Below, piece by piece: positions 8,330 through 16,990 of a stretch of DNA of 16,990 nucleotides (the first letter of the stretch is position 1; the number at the start of each line of letters is the position of its first letter). This DNA comes from Acanthamoeba lenticulata. Its lineage: Eukaryota > Discosea > Longamoebia > Acanthamoebidae. The stretch covers positions 1-16,990 of the forward strand of contig NAVB01003241.1 of the NCBI GenBank assembly GCA_002179805.1, written 5' to 3'. The notes beneath the pieces were generated by a model. That model made no database searches. It saw nothing but the letters and a program-made list of their open reading frames with translations, and had not been told where the DNA came from. The position numbers and the translations under genes were made by a program.

Positions 8330-9900
8330 ATGGCCTCCATAGATGAGCCCCTGCTTGAAGAGGAGACAGGTATTCACCATGTCCCAAAGAAAATCCACAC
8401 TGAAACTGTTGCTATCACCACAGGTGTCCACTCTTCTGTCACTCTGCTGCTTTCTTCTCCTTGTGCAGTCTTGTGGTTCGTTTGTGACTGACTCATCTTG
8501 TCCTGCCAGGCGAGACTTTGGCAACCACGGAGGCCGACGGCATGCCCATCTATGCCGCCAGATCCAGCACCTGTACCCTGTTCTGGCTTGCTGGGAGTTG
8601 TGATCATGTTGGCCTCTCTTAACGGTGTTGCACGTGCAGCACAACCAGTGAATGCCTCGACGATGCTGTTCGTGGGCACCGAAGACGCCGTACGCGGCAA
8701 CCTGCCGTCCAAGTCGGCTTCCGGGCACAAGCTTCACATCCAAACCTACCCGCGCTACGACGGCTTCCGCAAGTTCTACGATCAGGGCGAGTACCCGCAC
8801 ACAGTCCTCCTGCTCCACCGCAACACCACCCGCCTTGGCGAGTTCGACGATCCGCTGGGCCTCTTCTTCCACCGCACCCGGATCGGCCGCGGTACCCCAC
8901 TTGCTCCTTGTTCCGTTCACTGACTTGAACTCTTGCTGACGTTCAATCTTGTTGCAGTCTCGCTCGTCTTCATGGGCGAGAACGACCAGGAAAACTTTGC
9001 GGCGCTGTGCAAGCTGGATCCCAACATCGACGCGCTAGACAAGGCCGGCCGGGTCTTCTTCTGGAACGAACTCGAGGGCACGTCCCGGCAGAAGGTCGAC
9101 GAGCTCGTTCTCAGGATCCAGGACAACCTGGGCCACCCGCTCTCTGCGACGCAGAAGAAATCCATCACAAGAGGCGTCCGTTCACGGCGGATGGTCCTCC
9201 CGGATAAAACATGGCACTTCAACAAGCTGCAGGGTCTGCTCGCCGGCCTAGCCGTTCTCGCTCTGTTCTTCTCTCTGCTCTGCTCCTTTCCTCCAATTCA
9301 GAAGCACAGGGTACGTGCCCGCACACAAGCTTGTGTGTTGCTCTCTCTCTCTCTCTTGTGCTGACGAGGCTACGTGCTTCGCAGGCGCCCGAGATCACCG
9401 TACCAGGCGCTGAGAAGTGGACGCCAGCTGAGCGGGCGACCTACTTGGATGAGCTGCGCAAGCTCGAGCGGGAGCGCTTGGTCGTAGAGGCCGAGCGTAA
9501 TCGCATCGACAGCGTGCGCAGGAAAATGATCGAGAAGATTAACGATATCGAGGAGCTCGAGAACAGCATCAACCGCGAGAAACGCAACATCGTGTGTGGC
9601 CTGTTGGACCGCCGCGAGGCTTTGCTGAAGGAGTACACCTCGGCCAGTCATGCACGTGACCACATCACGCAGCTCAAGAGGGAGATCGCAAGGATGGAAG
9701 CCGAGCTGAAGCACCTGCCCGCTGGTGGCCGCGAGCAACTCGAGCTTGAGCGCAACATCAGCGACAGGAAGTTCGACGTGCCAGTGTGGGAAGAGGGACT
9801 TGAGGAGCTTCTCAAGGTTGAGGAGGAGCTTGCGCGGAGCGACGTCTTTAGCTGGAGCGAGTTCCCCACCTACTGCGCGCTGCCGGCCGCAGCCCACTGA
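8330..9900 (+). CDS. Unrecognised protein with C-terminal coiled coil, about 407 aa
   Basis: I do not recognise this protein. Five exons join in phase: 8330-8369, 8510-8572, 8640-8891, 8958-9310 and 9385-9900, all GT-AG. The N-terminus begins MASIDEPLLEEETGE. Residues about 35-200 look like a compact alpha/beta domain, with hydrophobic strands in STMLFVGTEDAVRG, HTVLLLHRNTTRL and VSLVFMGENDQENF, and a motif AGRVFFWNELEG. Residues about 212-229 (LLAGLAVLALFFSLLCSF) would make one membrane span if translated, but this C/T-rich DNA also resembles an intron tail, so the span is uncertain. From about 252 to 345 comes a long charged coiled coil (LDELRKLERERLVVEAE and onward). The end carries EEGLEELLKVEEEL and SWSEFPTYC. 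The tiny first exon (13 codons) is the least certain part. High GC3 and phase agreement support a real gene. Confidence 0.7.
9341..9356. repeat. (CT)8 microsatellite in an intron
   Basis: Eight perfect CT units lie inside the last intron (9311-9384) of the coiled-coil gene. On the sense strand they add to the pyrimidine-rich part of the intron upstream of the TTCGCAG acceptor. Length variation between strains would be expected and harmless. Confidence 0.85.
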
Positions 9901-10184
9901 ATTCGGGACCCGTGTATTCACTCTCTCATTCTTCGATGAACTGCTTCCTGGCGATGCCCGGACATGTGTGGACGTTCCTGCACCTCTGCGTGTTGTCTTC
10001 GTCTTTACTCGGCGTTACCAGTTTTTGTCCAGGACAGGAATCGGTCGTGCGTTGTCACCAAAAAAATTAAATTCGTTCGAAAAAACAGAGCGCAGGCAAA
10101 AGCAAACGAAAGCCTTGAAGAGCGAAGCACCTCTTGCTACACAACACTCTACTTGTGCCGAGGTTGAACGAGAGCAGCCTACGC
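9901..10184. other. Intergenic spacer upstream of the helicase gene
   Basis: This 284-bp spacer holds the 3' UTR of the coiled-coil gene and the promoter and 5' UTR of the helicase. The A-rich patch at 10058-10088 (CACCAAAAAAATTAAATTCG and following) stands out from its GC-rich surroundings. No AATAAA, RNA gene or further coding region is supported. Confidence 0.4.
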
Positions 10185-13100
10185 ATGAAGAAACATCCTG
10201 GTACGGCGAAGAGCACTGCGGTGGCCAGCACCAACTCCAACAAGTTGCGAAGAACGCCGCCCAACGACCCCAGGTCTACACGAACAAGGACGACTCCCCC
10301 CAGCGTTGAGACAGAGGAGCAACCTACGTTTCGCCTCTCCGTATGCGTTCAACGAGTCTCTGGCATCAGCAGTAGCGCCATAGAGCAATATTTCTCGAAG
10401 TGGGGCCGGGTGGTAGCGGTACAACACAACGGTGACTATGCTTTCGTGACCTTCAGCTCTCCTGAAGCGGCCTCTGCGGTTCTAGGCGATACGAATGAGA
10501 CTGCAGCTGTCATCGCCGACCTGCCCGTGCGAGTGCGTCCCCACCGAGAGCCAAGCAACCCCCATTTCGCCCAAAAGCTGCGTAGACAGGAAGACCTTCT
10601 CGAACGCTCCCGCGAAGCAAGCAAGCCTGCCAACCTCCATCTCATCGCGGGCAAGCGTCCGACTGTGCTCTCTCCTGGCCAAGCGGTACGGCTCGCTGTG
10701 AACGTTCGAATTTTTTTTGTTTCATTTAATTTTTTTCTCTTGGGATTTTAGTGCGAGTGGACTGTCGAGTTGAAGAACACAGGGGCTCAGCCCCGAGTGT
10801 TGCACACGCTAGACCTTATCCCTTCCTCACTGGAATTCCGCTATCACAACAAGATTCGCCAAGGTGCAGCGTTTCGCTTTCAGCCACCTTCGGCTTGTGC
10901 GTTAACGACATTTTGAGGGCAGATGGGTTTGAGCTCCACCAGGGGGACAAGTACTTAATCAAGCTGAGCTTCGAGCCTCGTGAACCTTTTCGCTTTGGAA
11001 TTCATCGCTGCTTGCTCGTTGTGGAGGGCCGCAACTTCACGATGTCCCTGCCGTTGAAAGTGGAGGTGTGCAGCTTTTTTTTTCCTCCTTTGGGTCACGC
11101 CAAGCTCATTCTGGGCTCCTGCAGGTCTCAAATCCGGATGAACTTGACCTGCTCAAGCCTTCATCGCCTTACAAGCCAAAAGAGCTGGATGACATTCAGC
11201 GCATCATCATCCCTGCGCATCGCCCAACCCGAGCTTCTAAATCACATCTCCATACTCCGGTGGAGACCCTTTACGTTGAGCGACTCGAAGAATACCCTAT
11301 CGACAAGACTCTTCAGGTATTCCTCCTAAGAGAGACAAGCACCTTCCTTCCTACGTTGCATTTCACACTGCCCGTTGTCAACAGGAAGACGTAGCAGCCC
11401 ATGGCCGCCTGACTACTTTCTCTCCGTGGTTGGTACGAGAGAATTATCGGTACGATCCATCAGCTGCAACCACACCCAGCACTCATTGACATCAGCGATG
11501 CTTTGGTACTTCAGTCATCGGCTGCATGACCTGCTGTGGATCGAGGAAGCGCAGGGTGTGGTGAATATGAGAAAGTTTTCACTGCTTAACGTTACCCTCG
11601 AGCCAGTTCTGTTCTACGAAGAGAAGGGAAAGGTGGTAGAGGTGGACCAACAGTCCAACCCCAAATGCAAGCTCATGGTTCCAGGTAAGTTTATGCACCG
11701 ATTCATCGCAATTGAGTGGGTGACTAACCAGCTGCCCGCAAAAGGTTTGGTTGAGAATCGTCCCTCGTTGCTGCCCAACGACATTGTCTACGTTTGGCTG
11801 CCCGGCACGACCGACTACGAGTATGAAGGCATTGTAGATGTCGTCATGAAAGATCATGTGCTGCTCACGCTCTGCCATGACTTTCACCGACGGTACTCGC
11901 CCGTTTCTGAACTGTTCGTCCTGGACGTGGTGGCTGAAGTCATCTGCTAAACACTGCTATGACACGACAGACTGTCCAATGACCCGCATCAGCTGTATAA
12001 TGTTCGGTTCAGCTTTTCTCGCATGGAGCATCGGTATATGCACCGCGCTGTGGACAAAGCCGACATCGATCTGGTCTGGCCGGAGTGCAAAGGAGAGACT
12101 CCGACTGGAGGAGCCGGTCGTGATCTCAAGATTCAGTGGGAAGACAAGAGGATAGCAGAGAATGAGGAACAGGCCCGTGCTGTGCGTGCCATCGTCAGTC
12201 ACCGCGTTAATGACAGCAGCGTTCGCCCTCCATTGCTGCTTTTCGGAGCTTTCGGCACAGGCAAGACAAGGTACGGGACGAAGTTGTTTGCTTCTGGGTG
12301 CTCGACTGACACAACCTTAGAACGCTGGTTGAGGCGATCAAACAGATCCTCACCACGTGGCCGGCTGAAGCGAAACTGCTCATCTGTGCACCCTCGAACA
12401 GGTTCCCTCTTCCGTCCTTGCTAGCTCCTTGATGAGCATCTCTCATGTCGTATTTATGCAGTGCGGCCGATGCATTTGCGGTGAGCTTGGCAGATTTTGC
12501 TGGTCTCTCTCCCCACACTCTCTTCCGTTTCTACGCCCTTCACCGGTACAACCCGTTTGACCTTCTTGATGACACACAATCATCCAACGATTTGCTATTT
12601 TCAAAGATCTCCTGGTCAAGTGCCACCATCAGTACACCCTTACACGAGATACGATGAAGAAGCGGACGTCTTTTCGATTCCGCCACTTGCCCAGCTGTTG
12701 CAGTTTCGAGTAATCATATCCACTGCGTATGAGACCTCAACATTTTGTTCCGTTCAATTCGAGTCCATTGACGTACATGCGGTGAACAGGATGAATTCAT
12801 CAACTTTGTTTGGTGTAGGAGTCCCACAAGGTCACTTTACTCACATCATTCTCGATGAAGCTGCACAAATGATGGAGGTAAGGCTGCCAACGAGCCTTAA
12901 ACAAGATAACACTACACTAAGACCTTGTGCTGTGTTTAACAGGCTTGTGCTTTGGTTCCAATCACGTTGGCCTCCAAGAACACAAGCCTCATCCTGGCTG
13001 GCGATTACAAGCAGTTGGGCCCACACATTCTCAGCGCATCGAGCAAGCTGCACGGCCTCGATAAAAGCATCATGGTACGCATTGCACACTCTTTGCCGTT

Positions 13101-15514
13101 GCTCATTGCCTTTTTCAATGCTCACGCGCGGCTGCATTCACAGGAGAGATTGGCCAATCTGCCAGTTTACGCGAAATGGCCTCACCTGTTCCACACACTC
13201 GTGAAGAACTACCGGTCGCATCCAGTCTTGCTGGAATTCTCCTCTAGACACTTCTACCAGAACCGCCTCGTGGCAATGGCCAAGCAGACTAACACGATGA
13301 GCCAATGGAGCGAACTGCGAAACAAGAACTTTCCACTTCTCTTCGTCGGTACCGCTCTTAGTCGTGAAAGTGATGGAAGGAGTAACGACTAAAGCTCTTG
13401 ATGATTGGCCAACAGGGGTCGAGGGACAAGAGATGCAGGAAGGAGACTCGCCATCCTTCTTCAACCCTCACGAAGCGGTCGTGGTGGCCCGGTTGGTGCG
13501 AAGCTTGCTTGATGAACTGCACCTCTCGGAGCGCGACGTTGGCGTTATCTCGCCATTCTACAAGCAAACCGGCAAGATTAGGCAGCTGCTACGAGAGAAG
13601 AAGCTCTGGTTTTCCCCCTCCCTTCTGAAGTTCTGCCTTGCCGAGGCCAACAAACCATTGATGACCTTCTTGCATGTGTGTCGTCGGGCTAGGCAAGTGG
13701 ACGTTAGCAGCGTGACAGAAATGCAGGGCAAGGAGCGGCAAGCGATCTTCATCTCCACAGTCCGGTCCTCTACTGAGTGGCAAGAGCGTGATAAGTAAGT
13801 TCTTCTCTGTCTTGTTCCTTGCCCCGGCGACCACTGCTGTGTGCTAAAGTGTGACGATTGTGTGTCCAGGATGCACGGCATCGGCTTCTTGGGCGACCCA
13901 CGTCGGCTCAACACGGCCCTCACTCGCGCAAGATCATTACTGGTCGTGGTGGGCGACCCATACGTGCTGCATCAGGTACCTAGCCCCGTGACTGTCTTTT
14001 CCTCTTGCGTTTCTGCACGGCTTCTTACGTCGTGAACTCAACAGGACCAACATTGGCGTGACTTGATGGAGTACTGTCACGCTCACAACTCCTACGTGGG
14101 GCCTGAGCTTCGGTCCTCTTACTTCGACACACGCCTAACGAAGGAGCAACATGAACGTAAGCTTAAGCAGCAACAGGCCAAGGCGGCGCAACCGCAACCG
14201 CAACCGCAACCGCAACCGCAACCGCAACCGCAACCGCAACCGCAACCGCAACCGCAACCGCAACCGCAACCGCACGCTCAACCTCAACCGCAGCTTATAT
14301 CGAAGCCTCAACTTACCTCGCCCCAACCACAAGCCCAAATCGCCGGTGGCGCAGAGAATCCCCAGACTCTGCAGACTTCCGCAGCGGTCTCTTATCTTAG
14401 CCACCCGTCGCAATCGTCAGCTCCGGCATCTCGATCGCTTTCTCCTGCAGCCCAACCTTTCTGGCCTGGCCCAGTGGTGCCGCAGCTTTTGCCTGCTGCG
14501 ACTCACGGCATCCTCCCGTCTGCCGCGCCCACGTCGGCTTGGTCCAGTCAACCTTTCCCGTACACTCCTGTTGTAACTACGGCGCAACCCGAGCCAGCAC
14601 CATTGCCGCCTCGTGATCCGCCTACTTCCTCGCCTATGCCACCACCCGCCAGCATTCCACTCATGTGGGTTCCAGCGCAGTCGCCCCTCCCCGGCCCACC
14701 GATGCACCACATGCCTGGCCCTGGCGGTGCCCTTCAAACGGCCCCTCATATGCCGCCTCCAGCTCACCTCAACGGATTGCCGCACGGAGGTGCCTTTTAT
14801 CCGGCGCCTTATCTACCGCTCAACGGCTATCCGTTCCCCGGGCCAGCCGTGGCTGGTCCCAACGGCCACTTGATGCCGTTCCCGTTTGTGCCGGGCATCG
14901 TTCCTCTCATGCCGACGATGACGGCGCCACAACAACAGCCCTCGTCTCCCACCTCCGCCGATGAGGAGGCGCAGCCCGGCCAGGCCGCTGCCGCCGGGCC
15001 TGTCGGTGACGACACGGACGGCTGGATCGGGGACGACCAATTCGTGGCTCTGTCTGATCTGGTTCCAGGCCTTGGCGTCGGCGCAGCAGCGGGCAGCGAG
15101 GACGGATCTTCCGTACTGCCTGCAGGCGCCGTGTTAGTCAAGCGGACGTCCGAGGGCTACCCACCCATGATGGCCACCGAGACCGACGACCGCAGCGCGT
15201 TGGTCCTGCAACTGGTCGTGCTGGGTCTGCAGGCCAAGACGAGCCTCAACGGAACCCTCGCCCGGGTGACCCTCCGCGAGCGTCCTGCGTGGGGCAGCAC
15301 ATCGACAACGACGAGCTTCATCGTGCCTCCGCTCTTGCCACTGCCGCCGGGAGTGAGGACGGTGAAGAGCGGCGGCAATAACAAGCACGAGAAGTGTAGC
15401 CTCATCGTTACCGTACCCGAGTGGTGCGACGCCAACCGGACCAAGATCGACCTCAGCGCAGCGCTCGTCACCATCACCATGCCCAAGCGCAACAACATTG
15501 CCGGACGCGCTTGA
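10185..15514 (+). CDS. MOV10/SDE3/Armitage-like SF1 RNA helicase with N-terminal RRM-like domain and long low-complexity tail, about 1425 aa
   Basis: A superfamily 1 RNA helicase of the MOV10/SDE3/Armitage group, which act in RNA silencing, mRNA turnover and control of transposons and viruses. Seventeen exons: 10185-10685, 10752-10863, 10923-11065, 11125-11316, 11385-11449, 11515-11684, 11745 to about 11917, 11993-12270, 12321-12401, 12462-12545, 12607-12877, 12943-13074, 13144-13348, 13416-13608, 13693-13794, 13870-13975 and 14045-15514. An RRM-like fold sits at about 50-120 ([15 protein letters not shown]). Helicase motifs: Walker A GAFGTGKT (537-544), APSNSAAD, DEAAQ (683-687), GDYKQL (710-715), NYRSHP (756-761), the family phrase [18 protein letters not shown], and [10 protein letters not shown] (913-922). 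All key ATPase residues are present. The tail has a (QP)14 run (985-1012), a Pro-rich stretch and an Hsp20-like end (about 1308-1418). The donor of exon 7 is weak; neighbouring phase-0 choices change only a few residues. A stretch of about 20 residues before motif II ([17 protein letters not shown]) is extra relative to MOV10. Confidence 0.9.
14189..14272 (+). repeat. (CAACCG)14 coding hexanucleotide repeat, encoding (Gln-Pro)14
   Basis: Fourteen perfect CAACCG units read in frame as alternating Gln-Pro in the helicase tail, followed by imperfect continuation (CACGCTCAACCTCAACCG). Perfection at the DNA level, rather than synonymous variety, points to recent expansion by slippage. The unit length of six keeps all frames open, so the Asn-Arg and Arg-Leu frames seen here on either strand are by-products. 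Confidence 0.97.
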
Positions 15515-15530
15515 AAAACAGCTCCTTGAA

Positions 15531-15546
15531 AATAAATAAATAAAAA
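15531..15546 (+). terminator. Polyadenylation signal cluster of the helicase gene
   Basis: Overlapping AATAAA motifs (AATAAATAAATAAAAA) begin 17 nt after the helicase stop codon, in the 131-bp convergent spacer shared with the VPS15 gene. The hexamer matches the standard eukaryotic poly(A) signal. No equivalent signal is seen on the minus strand for VPS15 in the same spacer. Confidence 0.65.
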
Positions 15547-15645
15547 CGTTTTCAACTTTACTATTTACGAGTCCGAGACAAACGACGAATGGGATGGGAG
15601 AGCGCAGTCAGCTGCCGCGGTAGCATCGTCACGAAGATCTTTCTC

Positions 15646-16990
15646 TTATTTCCACACCTTGATGACGCCGTCGCGCGAACTCGAGATGAGGAGTCGCGTC
15701 GGCAGTTCGAGCACTTCGATGTCGGTGATGGCGTCGTTATGGTGGATGGGGGGCGGCCGCTGCTTGCTCAGCGTGTGGCGCGGGCTCTCGGCCGTTGCCG
15801 CCGACGACGACAGCGAAGGCGACGAGGTCGACGGCCCGGCCGTGCTCGCCGACGACGACGAGAGCGACGCAGAGGAGGACAGCGGGCCGTGTCCGCCGAG
15901 CGAGGAGAGAAGCGTGGGCGGCGGGGTCTCGAGGAAGTAGGTCGTCGGGCCCGTCGTCTGCGCGCTGTAGACCGGGAGCTGCGCGGCGCCCGTCGACGCC
16001 GTCATCGCCGGCCCGGAGACGATGAACGACTTGGTCACGTTGGTCATGTCCCAGTACCGGATACAACGGTCCGTGCCGGCCGTGATCACGTAGTTGGGCG
16101 TCCCGAGACCGCCGTCGCTCGGTCCCGACAGGATCGCCCGAATCGAGTTCTCGCTGCTGCTCACCTGGCGCTGGAGGTCTTCCGTGCCAAAGTCGAGGGC
16201 GGCCGGGTTGTGCAAACTGGCCGCGCCCGAGATCGAACCGCCCATGAGGCCGCCGCCGCCGCTGGCGGGAGCCGGGGAGGGCGAGGCGGTGTGGGCCCCA
16301 AACTCGGAGGCGATGCGATAGACCTGGCGCGGCACGGCGGCCTCGATGTCCCACAGGTCGACTTGGTTGTCGCCGCTGGCGGCGAAGAAAAAGGGTGACG
16401 ACAGCGCCGCGAGCGGCTGCATCGGCTGCGTCTGCGTCTGCTGTTGCTGTTGGTGCTGTTGGTGCTGCATTTGCTGCTGCTTGGTGGGCGGCGGCGGCGG
16501 CGCGGCCGCCAGTCGGTGCACGTTGCGCTTGGCCGCGGCGGCGTGGCGCCAGGTCTTGACGGGGATGCCGAAGCGCAGGTCCCAGCAGCGGTAGAAGCCG
16601 CGCGCCGTCACCGTCACCAGCCAGTTGCGCCCGGCGTCGATGACAAAGGTCCGGAGCACGCCCAGCTCCGGCCCGTTCCGCATCTCAAACACCTCGCGCC
16701 TCTGCCGCAGGTCCCACCCGCGCACCAGCCCCTTGCCTGTATTTTTTAAAAAATATTTTTGTTAAAAAACAATTCAAATTAAAATCTAAATATAATTGCA
16801 AGACAAATATCAAAAGAGAAAAAAGAAGGAAAGTGTACCCGTGGCGTAGACGAGGACGGACTGGGAGTCCGAGTTGAAGTGGTCGATGGCGACGACGGGG
16901 CCGTCGACCTTGTCCAGGTTCTGGACGGTCGAGTGGCCCGTGTAGCGGTTGAGCTGGCCCTCCTTCTTGGTCGTGTAGTCGACCTTGAAG
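15646..16990 (-). CDS. VPS15: VPS15/PIK3R4, C-terminal WD40 region (5' part beyond right edge)
   Basis: This is the WD40 propeller end of VPS15 (PIK3R4/p150), the pseudokinase scaffold of the class III PI3-kinase complex with VPS34 and Beclin/ATG6, needed for endosomal sorting and autophagy. Two minus-strand exons are in the window: 16990-16839 (incomplete at its 5' end) and 16736-15646, joined in phase across a 102-nt AT-rich GT-AG intron. Family phrases are SVLVYATGKGLVRGWDLR, RCWDLRFGIPVKTW, DNQVDLWDIE, VITAGTDRCIRYWDM and the exact style of ending, LLISSSRDGVIKVWK, with the stop right after it as in other VPS15 proteins. Two low-complexity inserts are not typical: a Pro run plus Gln/His-rich stretch (PPPPPTKQQQMQHQQHQQQQ) and a Ser-rich run between the last two blades. 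The kinase-like and HEAT regions lie outside the window. The gene converges with the helicase. Confidence 0.9.
16427..16482 (-). repeat. Gln-rich trinucleotide tract in the VPS15 coding sequence
   Basis: On the minus strand this reads mostly CAG and CAA codons mixed with His, Met and Thr codons, giving an imperfect poly-Gln stretch that follows a run of five prolines. The mixture of codons suggests an older, interrupted expansion, unlike the perfect CAACCG tract in the helicase gene. Confidence 0.85.

Noticed and set aside
14135..14576. Long Asn-Arg (plus) and Arg-Leu (minus) repeat frames over the CAACCG tract
   Set aside because: They are alternative readings of the same hexamer repeat; only the Gln-Pro frame continues in phase from the helicase exons.
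15589..16398. Plus-strand frame with Arg-rich runs over the VPS15 exon
   Set aside because: It is antisense to the WD40 coding exon; the Arg runs mirror Ser- and Ala-coding GC-rich sequence.
1..16990. Bacterial operon, CRISPR array, insertion sequence or tRNA
   Set aside because: Genes are intron-split with eukaryotic families; no spaced repeats, terminal inverted repeats, transposase or cloverleaf-like sequence were seen.

Overview
The window is eukaryotic nuclear DNA. Genes are split by many short GT-AG introns (about 45 to 175 nt), coding sequence is GC-rich with GC-ending codons, some introns and spacers are AT-rich, and spacing is very tight. The protein families (SAPS-type PP6 subunit, VPS15, MOV10/SDE3 helicase, ELO elongase, DUF829/TMEM53) are general eukaryotic ones. 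The composition and intron style suggest a free-living amoeba such as Acanthamoeba. That assignment is inference; no marker in the window proves it.

Layout, left to right. (1) 94-1192, minus strand: the first four exons of an unrecognised protein with a charged coiled coil, running off the left edge. (2) 1954-2844, minus: an intron-less very-long-chain fatty acid elongase. (3) 3344-6137, minus: a ten-exon SAPS-domain regulatory subunit of PP6/Sit4-type phosphatase with a C-terminal tail of repeated W-A-x-F/acidic motifs. (4) 6292-8042, plus: a TMEM53/DUF829-like alpha/beta-hydrolase-fold protein, head to head with gene 3 over 154 bp. (5) 8330-9900, plus: an unrecognised five-exon protein with a C-terminal coiled coil. 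(6) 10185-15514, plus: a 17-exon MOV10/SDE3/Armitage-like superfamily 1 RNA helicase. It has an N-terminal RRM-like domain and a long tail with a perfect (CAACCG)14 tract, a Pro-rich stretch and a segment resembling a degenerate Hsp20/alpha-crystallin fold. (7) 15646-16990, minus: the C-terminal WD40 part of VPS15/PIK3R4, running off the right edge.

Exon models were built by hand from splice motifs, reading-frame phase and resemblance to known families. For genes 1, 3, 4, 5, 6 and 7 every listed junction keeps phase. The weakest junctions are the 3' end of exon 7 of the helicase, the second intron of the TMEM53-like gene, and two in-frame introns of the SAPS gene.

The genes do not form a pathway. 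They cover lipid elongation, phosphatase regulation, PI3-kinase/autophagy signalling and RNA silencing or turnover. The item most worth following up is the helicase architecture (RRM, SF1 helicase, QP repeat, Hsp20-like tail).
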